DNA of 64,000 nt from Streptomyces sp. NBC_01750 (lineage in GTDB: Bacteria > Actinomycetota > Actinomycetes > Streptomycetales > Streptomycetaceae), in the NCBI RefSeq assembly GCF_035918095.1, contig NZ_CP109137.1, forward strand, positions 5,768,001 through 5,832,000. The letters run 5' to 3'. The notes under the pieces are model-generated. The model saw only the letters and a list, made by a program, of their open reading frames with translations. It searched no databases and was not told the DNA's origin. This document shows, in pieces, positions 9,012-18,330 of this stretch. Within the stretch, counting starts at the first letter, position 1. Each line of letters begins with the position of its first letter. The position numbers were made by a program, and so were the translations under genes.

Positions 9012-9257
9012 TCAGGGTGCGTGCCGGTCGCGCGCTCCGAGCCCCTCGTCGTCCGTGTCCGTCCACAGCGCGGTGTTGTACGGGGTGTCGGGGATGGTGA
9101 CCAGCTCGGGGCGACCCGGTGACTTCAACGGGGCGGGCGCCGGCGCGGCCGGGCCGGCGGTACGCAGCTGATCGACGGTGTGCTCCAGCTGCCCGACGCG
9201 CTGAAGCAGCTCGTCGAGACGGTGCTGGATCGCCGTCAGTTCTTCCTGCTCGGACAT
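9012..9257 (-). CDS. Small coiled-coil protein upstream of sdhCAB
   Basis: An 81-residue soluble protein. Residues 1-33 form a heptad-rich coiled coil (ELTAIQHRLDELLQRVGQLE), followed by a Pro/Ala-rich link and a polar tail containing WTDTDDEG. There is no recognisable enzyme domain. The ATG follows GAGGGCAAG. The stop is about 60 bp from the sdhC start on the same strand, so it is probably the first gene of the succinate dehydrogenase operon and may help assemble or tune that complex. This is inferred from position only. Confidence 0.65.
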   Translation of the reverse strand: MSEQEELTAIQHRLDELLQRVGQLEHTVDQLRTAGPAAPAPAPLKSPGRPELVTIPDTPYNTALWTDTDDEGLGARDRHAP

Positions 9258-9576
9258 GACTTGCCCTCACTTCCGCAGGGTGCGGTGGCATCGCTCATGC
9301 GCCTGCGAGTGTCGCGCGTCACATCCCCGCTTGTGAAGGGACGTGCAGGGATTCCCGGCGCATGCGCTTGTGGCGCGCCCCTCGTAGTTCGTATTTTGCT
9401 CCCCCATTTTCTCCCTTTCCGATGAGATATGTCGGATTCTGCATTGGGCTGCACGGGTGACCTTGCGAGTGGGGTCGCCGTGTCTCCGTCGCCTGTCCGG
9501 TTCCGTCCACTTCAGTGGACGGGAATCGGTGTGATCATCTCCAAATTCCATAAACCAGGACAAAGAGGTAGAAGCC
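9258..9576. other. Divergent intergenic region, no gene seen
   Basis: These 319 bp separate the minus-strand sdh operon from the plus-strand lipoprotein gene and should hold both promoters. I see no good -35/-10 pair, hairpin or short coding region that I can support. Confidence 0.5.
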
Positions 9577-12051
9577 ATGTCCCAGGTCGACGCCCCCCGC
9601 GGGAGGACATGCTCCCGAACGCTCCGCTCCGTCGCGCTTCTGACCAGCGGCGTGCTCGCTCTGCCGGTCCTGGCCGGCTGCAGCTCGGGCGAGGACGAGA
9701 GCGATGCTGCGGCGGCAGCCCAGGACATCGCCCCCGCCGCGCGGGACCTGGTCGCCGACGGAGGCACGCTGCGCTGGGCGGTCGACGCGTTGCCCACCAC
9801 CCTGAACGCCTTCCAGGCCGATGCCGACGCCACCACGACCCGTATCGCCGGGGCGGTACTTCCCTCTCTCTTCACGCTCGACCGGCGCGGCCGCCCGCAG
9901 CGCAATCCCGACTACGTCGAGTCCGCCGAGATCATCGATCGCGAGCCCAAGCAGGTCGTGCTCTACAAGCTCAATCAGCAGGCGGTGTGGACCGACGGCA
10001 GGGAGATCGGGGCGCCCGACTTCGTCGCCCAGTGGCACGCCCTGAACGGCAAGGACTCCGCGTACTGGACCGCGCACAACTCCGGCTACGAGCGGATCGA
10101 GAAGATCGAGAAGGGTGCCAGCGACCTTGAGGTCAAAGTCACCTTCAACAAGCCGTACGCGGACTGGCAGTCCCTTTTCACCCCGCTCTACCCCAAGGAA
10201 GTGACGGGGACCCCGGACTCCTTCAACGACGGAGCCCGCACCACGCTGAAGGCGATGGCCGGCCCCTTTAAGCTGGCGTCGACCGACGCCAAGGCGGGCA
10301 CCGCCACCCTCGTACGCAATCCCCGCTGGTGGGGACAGGCGGCCAAGCTGGAGCGGCTGGTGCTGACCGCGGTGCCGCGCGAGAACCGTGCCGCCGCGCT
10401 CGCCGCCGGCCGTCTCGACCTCGCGGCCGTCGACCGGCACGTGGCGGACCGTATCTCTCTCGCGCTACGGGACAAGGGCGCGGGCAGCAAGGCGCTCTCC
10501 CACGGGCCGGGCGCGGACATCACCCCGTCTGCCGCGCTCAAGTCCTGGGCGCTGGCGAACGGCTCCGACGACGGCAAGGCCCAGGCCGCTCGGGAAGCCC
10601 GCAGACAGAGCGCCGTGGCCGCCGAGGCGTACGCGAATGAGCAGACCGCCCTCCGCGGCTTCGTGGTCCGCAAGTCGCTGGAGCCCGCGTACACGCAGCT
10701 CGCGCTGAACGGTGAGTCCGGCCCGCTCTCCGACGACCGGGTGCGCCGCGCGGTGGGCCGGGCTCTGAACCGCAAGGAGCTCGCCGAGGCCGTACTGACC
10801 CCGCTCGGGCTGCCCGCCGTTCCGCCCGGCAGCCATCTGGCGCTGGCCGGCCAGCGGGCGTACGCCGACAACAGCGGCGCGCTCGGCAAGCAGAGCACCC
10901 ACGACGCGCAGGCGCTGCTGGCCGACGCGGGCTGGACGCGGGGCGGAGCGCTCGAGAAGCACGACCCGCCCAAGGCGGGCGGCGAGGGCGGCAGCAGCAA
11001 GAAAGCGGAACCCAGCTCGCAGACGGCGCCGAGCGCGAGCGCAAAGACGGCGCCGGGCGCAAAGACGGCGCCGAGTGTGAAGGCAGCGCCGAGTGTGAAG
11101 GCAGCGCCGAGTGTGAAGGCAGCGCCGAGTGTGAAGGCAGCGCCGAGTGTGAAGGCAGCGCCGAGTGTGAAGGCAGCACCGGGCTCGGCGGAGCTCAGGA
11201 CGAAGCCGGAGGAAGAGCAGGAGGACAAGGCGTCCAGCGAGGGGATGTACATCGTCGGCGACGACAAGCCCGCCAATGGCGGCCACCGCGCCGAGACCGG
11301 CACCAGCGGTACACGCATCCTCGCCCCCGCCCCCGGTGCGGCCCTCCAGGGCGAAGCCCCGCGGCAGCGGGCCGACGCCCTGCACGACGACATCGCGAAC
11401 AAGGGTGGGATCAAGCCCCAGGAGCGGAAGGGCGGGGTGGCCGGGGCGTATGCCCCGCTCGGCACCGCCGCACCGGCCCGCGCGGGCGGCCCGCTCGGCA
11501 AGAACGGCAAGCCGCTCACGCTGCGCTTCGTCCTCCCCGCGGGGCCCGGCTCCGAGGCGCTGCGCACGGTGGGCGAGAAGATCTCCAAGATGCTCGACCG
11601 CATCGGCGTGCACGCCGAGATCACCAAGGTCGACGACGACTCCTTCTTCAAGGACCACATCGCCTCGGGCGCCTACGACATGGCCCTCTACTCCTGGCCC
11701 GCCACCGCCTTCCCGGCGACCGACGCCCGGCCGATCTTCGCCAAGCCCCGGCCCGCCAGTGACGGCTCGCTCCTGGTGGAGCAGAACTACACGCGTGTCG
11801 GCAGCGACTACATCGACCAGCTCTTCGACCAGGCCGCCGCCGAGCTGGACGAGGACGAGTCACGCGCTCTGGTACGCCGGGCCGACGCCCGGATCTGGGC
11901 CGCGGCGGGATCCATCCCGCTCTACCAGCGTCCCGAGCTGGTGGCGGCCAAGCCTCAGGTGGTCAACGCCGGCGCCTTCGGCTTCGCGGCACCCAGGTAC
12001 CAGGACATTGGTTTCAAGAAGGCAGAAAGTTCGAAGTCTACTAAGAAGTAG
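9577..12051 (+). CDS. Peptide-type ABC substrate-binding lipoprotein with repeat insert
   Basis: An 824-residue extracytoplasmic solute-binding protein of the SBP_bac_5 (peptide/nickel) family. The signal peptide ends in lipobox LAGC, with C35 as the lipidated residue. Two family-like halves (about 60-460 and 640-815) are split by a long low-complexity insert of about 180 residues rich in Ala, Lys, Pro and Ser. That insert includes six perfect APSVKA units at about residues 498-533. Usual members are 500-600 aa, so the insert explains the extra length. No permease or ATPase lies beside it; the next gene is typA. It may be an orphan receptor, or use one of the Opp permeases downstream. Confidence 0.85.
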   Translation: MSQVDAPRGRTCSRTLRSVALLTSGVLALPVLAGCSSGEDESDAAAAAQDIAPAARDLVADGGTLRWAVDALPTTLNAFQADADATTTRIAGAVLPSLFTLDRRGRPQRNPDYVESAEIIDREPKQVVLYKLNQQAVWTDGREIGAPDFVAQWHALNGKDSAYWTAHNSGYERIEKIEKGASDLEVKVTFNKPYADWQSLFTPLYPKEVTGTPDSFNDGARTTLKAMAGPFKLASTDAKAGTATLVRNPRWWGQAAKLERLVLTAVPRENRAAALAAGRLDLAAVDRHVADRISLALRDKGAGSKALSHGPGADITPSAALKSWALANGSDDGKAQAAREARRQSAVAAEAYANEQTALRGFVVRKSLEPAYTQLALNGESGPLSDDRVRRAVGRALNRKELAEAVLTPLGLPAVPPGSHLALAGQRAYADNSGALGKQSTHDAQALLADAGWTRGGALEKHDPPKAGGEGGSSKKAEPSSQTAPSASAKTAPGAKTAPSVKAAPSVKAAPSVKAAPSVKAAPSVKAAPSVKAAPGSAELRTKPEEEQEDKASSEGMYIVGDDKPANGGHRAETGTSGTRILAPAPGAALQGEAPRQRADALHDDIANKGGIKPQERKGGVAGAYAPLGTAAPARAGGPLGKNGKPLTLRFVLPAGPGSEALRTVGEKISKMLDRIGVHAEITKVDDDSFFKDHIASGAYDMALYSWPATAFPATDARPIFAKPRPASDGSLLVEQNYTRVGSDYIDQLFDQAAAELDEDESRALVRRADARIWAAAGSIPLYQRPELVAAKPQVVNAGAFGFAAPRYQDIGFKKAESSKSTKK
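11068..11175 (+). repeat. Six perfect 18-bp tandem repeats in a lipoprotein gene
   Basis: The unit GCGCCGAGTGTGAAGGCA is repeated six times without mismatch, coding APSVKA each time. Degenerate half-related units lie on the 5' side (KTAPGAKTAPSVKA). The unit length is a multiple of three, so copy-number change would keep the frame. This is a minisatellite likely to vary between strains. Confidence 0.95.
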
Positions 12052-12295
12052 CAGGTCAGAACCTCAGAACTGGCTCAAGTCCCTTGCCCGCCGGCAGCGC
12101 CGGCGGGCAAGCTCGTACCAACCCTTGACCCAGGCTTTTTCGCACCCCCAGCGCACAAGGACCCCCTCCCGATCGGCCCGGGAAGCCCCGGACGCGACGG
12201 CCCCGTACCATGGGGACCAGCCGTGGCGTGTCCGCCCGGCGGGCGTACGAGGAAAACAACGCCGCATCCCACGATCGAGAGAAGCGCCAGCCAGC

Positions 12296-14170
12296 ATGCC
12301 CACGCGCCACGACATCCGTAACGTTGCCATCGTCGCCCACGTCGACCATGGCAAGACCACCCTGGTCGACGCCATGCTGAAGCAGGCCGGCTCCTTCGCC
12401 GCGCACGCCGCCGAGCACCTCGACGACCGCATGATGGACTCGAACGACCTGGAGCGTGAGAAGGGCATCACGATCCTGGCGAAGAACACCGCCGTGAAGT
12501 ACCACCCCAAGGCCGGCGGGGCCCCGATCACCATCAACATCATCGACACCCCCGGCCACGCCGACTTCGGTGGCGAGGTGGAGCGCGGTCTGTCGATGGT
12601 GGACGCGGTCGTCCTCCTCGTCGACGCCTCCGAGGGCCCGCTCCCGCAGACCCGCTTCGTGCTCCGCAAGGCCCTCCAGGCCCGGATGCCCGTCATCCTC
12701 TGCATCAACAAGACGGACCGCCCGGACTCCCGGATCGACGAGGTCGTCAATGAGACCTACGACCTGTTCCTGGACCTGGACGCGGACGAGGAGCAGATCG
12801 AGTTCCCGATCGTCTACGCCTGCGCCCGTGACGGCGTCGCCTCGCTGACCAAGCCGGAGGACGGCACCGTCCCGGCCGACAGCGAGAACCTGGAGCCGTT
12901 CTTCACCACGATCCTCGAGCACGTCCCGGCCCCGGAGTACGACGAGGCCGCGCCGCTCCAGGCGCACGTCACCAACCTGGACGCCGACAACTTCCTCGGC
13001 CGTATCGCCCTCTGCCGTGTCGAGCAGGGTGAGCTGAAGAAGGGCCAGACCGTCACCTGGATCAAGCGTGACGGCACGATGTCCAACGTCCGCATCACCG
13101 AGTTGCTGATGACCGAGGCGCTCACCCGCAAGCCGGCCGACAAGGCGGGCCCGGGCGACATCTGCGCCATCGCCGGTATCCCGGACATCATGATCGGTGA
13201 GACCCTCGCCGACACCGAGAACCCGATCGCGCTTCCGCTGATCACGGTCGACGAGCCCGCGATCTCGATGACCATCGGTACGAACACCTCGCCGCTGGTC
13301 GGCAAGGGCGGCAAGGGCCACAAGGTCACCGCCCGCCAGGTGAAGGACCGCCTGGACAAGGAGCTGGTCGGCAACGTCTCGCTGCGCGTCCTGGACACCG
13401 AGCGCCCCGACGCCTGGGAGGTCCAGGGCCGCGGTGAGCTCGCGCTGGCCATCCTGGTCGAGCAGATGCGCCGTGAGGGCTTCGAGCTGACCGTCGGCAA
13501 GCCCGAGGTCGTCACCAAGCAGGTCGACGGCAAGACGTACGAGCCGATCGAGCGCATGACGATCGACTCTCCCGAGGAGCACCTCGGCGCCATCACGCAG
13601 CTGATGGCGACCCGCAAGGGCCGTATGGAGACCATGACCAACCACGGGTCCGGCTGGATCCGTATGGAGTGGATCGTGCCGTCCCGCGGCCTGATCGGGT
13701 TCCGTACGGAGTTCCTGACCCAGACCCGCGGCACGGGCATCGCGCACTCGATCTTCGAGGGCCACGAGCCCTGGTTCGGCGAGCTGCGCACCCGTAACAA
13801 CGGCTCGCTGGTGGCGGACCGTTCGGGCTCGGTGACGCCGTTCGCGATGATCAACCTTCAGGAGCGCGGTGTCATCTTCACCGAGGCAGGCACCGAGGTC
13901 TACGAGGGCATGATCATCGGTGAGAACTCGCGTGCCGACGACATGGACGTGAACATCACCAAAGAGAAGAAGCTCACCAACATGCGTGCCGCGTCCGCGG
14001 ACACCACCGAGAACGTGGTGCCGCCGCGCAAGCTGTCGCTCGAGCAGTCCCTGGAGTTCTGCCGCGACGACGAGTGCATCGAGGTGACCCCGGAGACGGT
14101 CCGTATCCGCAAGGTCGTCCTGGACCAGAAGGAGCGCGGCCGCACCGCTTCCCGCGCCAAGCGCAACTGA
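12296..14170 (+). CDS. typA: Ribosome-associated GTPase TypA/BipA
   Basis: A 624-residue translational GTPase related to EF-G and LepA that binds ribosomes and supports growth under stress and 50S assembly. The G motifs are clear: AHVDHGKTT (G1, about residues 13-21), EREKGITI (G2 region), DTPGHADFGGEVER (G3) and NKTDRPD (G4). The EF-G-like domains follow, and the C-terminal part contains GLIGFRTEFLTQTRGTG, a TypA signature. Length fits the family. The ATG at 12296 starts directly with PTRHDIRNVAIVAHVD; the open frame upstream is unrelated coding shadow. A strong terminator follows. Confidence 0.97.
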   Translation: MPTRHDIRNVAIVAHVDHGKTTLVDAMLKQAGSFAAHAAEHLDDRMMDSNDLEREKGITILAKNTAVKYHPKAGGAPITINIIDTPGHADFGGEVERGLSMVDAVVLLVDASEGPLPQTRFVLRKALQARMPVILCINKTDRPDSRIDEVVNETYDLFLDLDADEEQIEFPIVYACARDGVASLTKPEDGTVPADSENLEPFFTTILEHVPAPEYDEAAPLQAHVTNLDADNFLGRIALCRVEQGELKKGQTVTWIKRDGTMSNVRITELLMTEALTRKPADKAGPGDICAIAGIPDIMIGETLADTENPIALPLITVDEPAISMTIGTNTSPLVGKGGKGHKVTARQVKDRLDKELVGNVSLRVLDTERPDAWEVQGRGELALAILVEQMRREGFELTVGKPEVVTKQVDGKTYEPIERMTIDSPEEHLGAITQLMATRKGRMETMTNHGSGWIRMEWIVPSRGLIGFRTEFLTQTRGTGIAHSIFEGHEPWFGELRTRNNGSLVADRSGSVTPFAMINLQERGVIFTEAGTEVYEGMIIGENSRADDMDVNITKEKKLTNMRAASADTTENVVPPRKLSLEQSLEFCRDDECIEVTPETVRIRKVVLDQKERGRTASRAKRN

Positions 14171-14196
14171 CATCGAGTCAGCAGCACGCCGTGACG

Positions 14197-14237
14197 ACGG
14201 CCCGGCCCCCCGCAGCAACTGCGGGGGGCCGGGCCGT
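14197..14237 (+). terminator. Terminator after typA
   Basis: A perfect 19-bp GC-rich inverted repeat with a 3-nt loop starts 27 bp after the typA stop. There is no U tract, as is common in Streptomyces. Confidence 0.85.
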
Positions 14238-14612
14238 TCGTCGCGACGACCTGCGCGATGTGGCTTCCGGGTCAAGTTGTTTTCATGAGCGTGCTGTTCG
14301 ACTATCGGCCGCTGATCTCCGGAAGATGTGTTAACGGTCCGTTTCGGGGGTGTCTGTCTGCACTCAGTTTGTCCGGATTTCGATCCGTTGACCAGGACTG
14401 ATGTTGTCAAAACGAGACCCTTTAAGTGTGGTTTACGGCCCGGCCGTACTCAATAGTTGGCTCCGTTGAGCTCGGGTCAATGGGTCATGCACTGTGGGGA
14501 GTGCCGACTCGCGAGCACATTCGGGGCACTTGACGAATTGCGCTGTCAGGGGTGTCAGCGCGCGTAGATGTGCCCCTCTTGTTGTGACAAGTGGACTCAT
14601 GAGGAGGAACCC
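14238..14612 (+). other. Leader region of the first Opp operon
   Basis: These 375 bp hold no coding region I can support. They are less GC-rich than the neighbouring genes, as expected for a promoter and 5' UTR. TTGACC at 14388 is a possible -35, but no convincing -10 is spaced from it. The leader ends in a strong GAGGAGGAACCC ribosome site. Confidence 0.45.
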
Positions 14613-16259
14613 ATGCGTGGTGCCAAGAGCGCCAAGTGGGTCGCGGGAGCGGCAATCATTGCCCTTGCTGCGACTGCCTGTGGTGGCGGAGACAAGGACG
14701 GCGACAAGGGCGCGGGTAAGGCCGGCGGTACTTTCCGCTTCGGCGTCACCGAGCCTACGGCCATCGATCCGTACAACGCCCAGGAATCGGAGGGCATGCT
14801 CGTCGCCCACAACCTCTTCACCGGCCTGTACGGCGTGAAGGTTGACGGCAAGCTCGTCCCGACTCTGGCCGAGTCCGCGACCACGAGCGAGGACGGCAAG
14901 ACCTGGACGTTCAAGATCAAGAGCGGCACCAAGTTCACCAACGGTGAGCCGGTTGACGCCGAGTCGTTCATCCGTGGCTGGACTCGTGTCGCCGCCAAGG
15001 CTTCGGCCTCCGACGTCGCGTACCACATGGCCGGCATCGCGGGCTACGAGGACCTCAACACCGGCAAGAGCGCCAAGTTCGCCGGTCTCACCGCGCCCGA
15101 CGCGACCACCCTCAAGGTGACGCTCAGCGAGGGCGACTTCGAGTTCGACAAGAAGACCGTCCACGCGGTCTTCAGCCCCGTGCCGAAGGTGGCCGGCGCC
15201 GCCGACAACAAGGCGTTCAACGACGCCCCCATCGGCAACGGCCCCTTCAAGATGCAGGGCTCGTGGCAGCACAACAAGTCGATCACGCTCGTCCGCAACG
15301 ACGACTACGGTCTGACCAAGGCCAAGCTCGACAAGGTTGAGATCAGCATCCTCAACCCGGCCAACAGCTCCAACCTGGAGTACCAGGGCTTCCAGTCGGG
15401 CACGTTCGACTGGGCGCGTATGCCCACCCCGCAGCTTCCGGTCGCCAAGGCGAAGTACGAGGCGAAGAAGCAGTGGCTCGAGATGGACTCCAGCGGTGTC
15501 AACTACCTGGTGGCCTTCAACCAGAACGCTCCGCTGAACACGCCCGACGCGCGCAAGGCGATCTCGTACGCGATCGACCGTGAGGCGATCGCCAAGGGCG
15601 TCTTCCAGGGCATGATGAAGCCCGCCACCTCGGTTCTGCCGCCGTCGTTCTCGGAGGTTTACCAGGAGGGCGTCTGCACCACCTGCGCCAAGCAGGACAA
15701 GGTGAAGGCCAAGGAGCTGGCCGCCAAGTCCGGCCTGAAGCCGGGCACGGTCCTCAACTTCGGCTACAACACCGGTGCCGGCCACGAAGAGTGGGTCCAG
15801 GCCATCGCGCAGCAGCTGAAGGACGTCCTCGGCCTCAACGTCAAGCTGAACGGCAAGCCGTTCAAGGAGGCCCTGGCCGAGCAGCAGGACAAGAAGACCG
15901 CCGGTCTGTGGCGTTCCGCCTGGGGTGCCGACTACCCGACCGCGGACAACTTCCTGTTCCCGCTGCTCGCGACCGGCTCCATCAACGAGGACAAGGAAGG
16001 CAAGGCGCTCGGTGACAACCGGGGCCGCTACAGCAACCCGAAGTACGACGAGCTGCTGAAGAAGGCTCGCGCCACCAAGGACTCCGCTGCTCGCGCCAAG
16101 ATCTACCAGGAGGCCGAGAAGCTGGCGATCGACACCGACCAGGGCCTCATCCCGCTCTGGAAGCGCAGCCAGTACCGCCTCGCCAACACCACGAAGTTCA
16201 GCAACGTTGCGATGAACTTCTTCGAGGACCCGAACCTCGCCGAGATCACGCTCAAGTAG
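14613..16259 (+). CDS. Oligopeptide ABC transporter binding lipoprotein, Opp cluster 1
   Basis: A 548-residue peptide-binding protein (SBP_bac_5 family). The signal peptide has lipobox AATAC, with C23 lipidated, followed by a Gly/Asp/Lys-rich tether. GGTFRFGVTEPTAIDPYNAQ is the typical start of the mature fold. The ATG after GAGGAGGAACCC is used; a longer reading from 14568 lacks a signal-peptide start. Its first 25 residues closely match those of the cluster 2 binding protein, although the mature parts have diverged, so the ligands probably differ. A hairpin separates it from the permease gene. The family includes BldKB, but order alone does not tell which of the three clusters here is bldK. 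Confidence 0.9.
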   Translation: MRGAKSAKWVAGAAIIALAATACGGGDKDGDKGAGKAGGTFRFGVTEPTAIDPYNAQESEGMLVAHNLFTGLYGVKVDGKLVPTLAESATTSEDGKTWTFKIKSGTKFTNGEPVDAESFIRGWTRVAAKASASDVAYHMAGIAGYEDLNTGKSAKFAGLTAPDATTLKVTLSEGDFEFDKKTVHAVFSPVPKVAGAADNKAFNDAPIGNGPFKMQGSWQHNKSITLVRNDDYGLTKAKLDKVEISILNPANSSNLEYQGFQSGTFDWARMPTPQLPVAKAKYEAKKQWLEMDSSGVNYLVAFNQNAPLNTPDARKAISYAIDREAIAKGVFQGMMKPATSVLPPSFSEVYQEGVCTTCAKQDKVKAKELAAKSGLKPGTVLNFGYNTGAGHEEWVQAIAQQLKDVLGLNVKLNGKPFKEALAEQQDKKTAGLWRSAWGADYPTADNFLFPLLATGSINEDKEGKALGDNRGRYSNPKYDELLKKARATKDSAARAKIYQEAEKLAIDTDQGLIPLWKRSQYRLANTTKFSNVAMNFFEDPNLAEITLK

Positions 16260-16283
16260 CGCCTTCTCACAGCAAGTTCAGCG

Positions 16284-16327
16284 AAGGTCGTGGAGGTCGG
16301 AGTATCTTCTTCGGTCTCCACGGCCTT
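16284..16327 (+). promoter_or_regulatory. Intercistronic hairpin between binding protein and permease, cluster 1
   Basis: A 16-bp stem with three G-U pairs and a 12-nt loop starts 24 bp after the binding-protein stop. It probably stabilises the upstream mRNA or ends part of the transcripts, giving more binding protein than permease. Equivalent hairpins lie in the other two clusters. Confidence 0.65.
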
Positions 16328-16428
16328 TGCTCAGGTCCGGGCGCCCCCTCGATCCGCGCCCGGTCGCGGCCTCTCTCCCGATCGGATGATGCCGCCCACC
16401 CCCACGCTCAGTATGTGAAGGAGGCATC

Positions 16429-17352
16429 GTGGGCAGATACGTGATCCGGCGGCTCGGGCAGATGGTGGTCGTCCTCTTCGGTGCGACTGTTGTTCTCTTC
16501 GCCTGTCTCTTCGTTCTCCCGGGAGACCCCGTGGGCTCGCTCGGAGGCGACAAGGCTCGCGATCCGGCGGTCGTCGAACAGCTCAGGGAACGGTACGGGC
16601 TCAATGACCCGCTTCCCGTGCAGTACGGAAACTTCGTCAAAAACCTGGCACAGGGCGACCTGGGTGAGGACTTCACTCAGCGGCGTCCGGTGACCGAGGT
16701 CCTCAAGCCAAAGCTGGCGAACACGGCCGAACTGGCCATCGTCGCCATCGTCATCGACATCGTCATCGGTGTCTTCGCGGGCCTGATCGCCGCGCTCTTC
16801 CGGTACTCGTTCTGGGACGTGCTGATCACCCTGCTCACCACGATGGCCGTGGGCTTCCCCTCGTTCGTCATCGGAATGGTCCTCCAGTCCGCCTTCGTGG
16901 TGAAGCTGGACTGGTTCCCGCTGATCTCCGACGGCTCGTTCAACTCGCTCATCCTGCCCGCCTTCACTCTGGCAATCCTCGACGCGGCGCTCGTCGCGAG
17001 ACTCATGCGCGGCACCATGCTCGAGGTGCTGAAGGCCGACTACGTCAAGACGGCCATCGCGAAGGGGCTGCCGCGGCGGACCGTGCTCTTCAAGCATGTG
17101 ATGCGCAACTCGATCATCCCGGTGGTCACTTACCTGGGTATCTCCTTCGGCACGCTGCTGGGCGGCGCCCTCATCACTGAGGCGATCTTCAACTGGGACG
17201 GCATCGGGCTCGCTCTGGTGCAAGCGGTACAGCAGCAGAACAACCCGATCATCATCGGCGTGGTGACCTTCGGCGTCGCCGTGTTCGTCCTGCTCAACCT
17301 GCTGGTCGACCTGTTGTACGCGGTCCTCGACCCGCGCATCCGTCTCGCCTGA
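16429..17352 (+). CDS. Opp permease B-type, cluster 1
   Basis: A 307-residue inner-membrane permease of the OppB/DppB family. It starts GRYVIRRLGQMVVVLFGATV (first helix) and has about six helices in all. The loop that docks the ATPases contains the EAA-like motif, around KTAIAKGLPRRTVLFKHVMR. It forms the translocation path with the C-type permease next to it. The GTG start follows GAAGGAGGC. It sits about 170 bp after the binding-protein gene, across the hairpin, and 31 bp before the next permease. Confidence 0.92.
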   Translation: MGRYVIRRLGQMVVVLFGATVVLFACLFVLPGDPVGSLGGDKARDPAVVEQLRERYGLNDPLPVQYGNFVKNLAQGDLGEDFTQRRPVTEVLKPKLANTAELAIVAIVIDIVIGVFAGLIAALFRYSFWDVLITLLTTMAVGFPSFVIGMVLQSAFVVKLDWFPLISDGSFNSLILPAFTLAILDAALVARLMRGTMLEVLKADYVKTAIAKGLPRRTVLFKHVMRNSIIPVVTYLGISFGTLLGGALITEAIFNWDGIGLALVQAVQQQNNPIIIGVVTFGVAVFVLLNLLVDLLYAVLDPRIRLA

Positions 17353-17383
17353 TCCCAGGCAGCCCGTTCTAGGAGTTACACCC

Positions 17384-18313
17384 ATGACCGAGCTCACCAA
17401 GAGCACAGCGGGGGCGGGGGAACCGGCCACACAATCGGTGGTCAGTCCCACACAGGGCGAACCCGCGATCGCACGCGTCACCCAGTGGGGCGAGATCCGC
17501 CACCGCTTCCTGGCCAACCGGCTCGCGGTGGTCGGCCTCCTGCTGGTCACCGTGCTTTTCCTCACCGCGATCTTCGCTCCGCTGATCGCCCCCGCGGACC
17601 CGTACCACCAGGACCTCAACAGCACGCTGCAAAGCCCGGGTGGCGCGCACTGGCTGGGCACCGACGCGCTCGGCCGCGACCAGTTCTCGCGCATCATCTA
17701 TGGCACCCGTATCGCCGTCGAGGTCGGCCTCGCGTCGATCTTCCTGGCCTGCTTCATCGGCATCATCGTCGGCGCGCTGGCCGGCTACTTCGGCAAGGCC
17801 ACCGACTCGGTGCTGATGCGAATAGCCGACGTCTTCTTCGCCTTCCCCCTGCTCATCGGCGCCATCGTGATCATCATCGCCATGGGCCGCGGCGTGATGC
17901 CCGTCATCATCTCGCTGGCCGTCTTCTCCTGGCCGACGGTCTCCCGCCTGTTGCGCAGCTCGATACTCTCGGTCCGCGAAGCCGACTATGTGCTGGCCGC
18001 GCGCGCCCTGGGCGCGAGCACCTCGCGGATCATCATCCGGCACATCATCCCCAACTCCATCGCCGCCGTGATGGCTTACGCCGCGTTCAGCGTCGGCGGC
18101 GCCATCGTGGCCGAGGCGTCGCTGTCCTTCCTGGGCGTCGGCGTCAGCCCGGAGGTTCCGGAGTGGGGCAACATGCTCGCGTCCGCCAAGGACTTCCTGG
18201 GAGTCAAGGACTACCTGTGGGTCTACCCGAGTGTCGCGATCGTGCTGACCGTTCTCGGATTTGTTTTCGTCGGCGACGGGCTGCGTGACGCCCTTGACCC
18301 GAAGCTGCGCTGA
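17384..18313 (+). CDS. Opp permease C-type, cluster 1
   Basis: A 309-residue OppC/DppC-family permease. A soluble N-terminal stretch of about 50 residues precedes the first helix (LAVVGLLLVTVLFLTAIFA). GTDALGRDQFSRIIYGTRIA is the family hallmark before the core helices. The ATPase-coupling loop is near YVLAARALGASTSRIIIRHI. It pairs with the B-type permease just upstream. The ATG follows AGGAG, and the ATPase gene begins 17 bp downstream, so the genes are co-transcribed. Confidence 0.92.
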   Translation: MTELTKSTAGAGEPATQSVVSPTQGEPAIARVTQWGEIRHRFLANRLAVVGLLLVTVLFLTAIFAPLIAPADPYHQDLNSTLQSPGGAHWLGTDALGRDQFSRIIYGTRIAVEVGLASIFLACFIGIIVGALAGYFGKATDSVLMRIADVFFAFPLLIGAIVIIIAMGRGVMPVIISLAVFSWPTVSRLLRSSILSVREADYVLAARALGASTSRIIIRHIIPNSIAAVMAYAAFSVGGAIVAEASLSFLGVGVSPEVPEWGNMLASAKDFLGVKDYLWVYPSVAIVLTVLGFVFVGDGLRDALDPKLR

Positions 18314-18330
18314 GGAGGGCGGCACCACTT

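Noticed and set aside
11068..11175. CRISPR array
   Set aside because: The 18-bp units have no spacers and code a peptide repeat.
12056..14410. 784-residue minus-strand open frame
   Set aside because: It lies antisense to typA with shadow composition and no family-like sequence. Long antisense frames are common at high GC.
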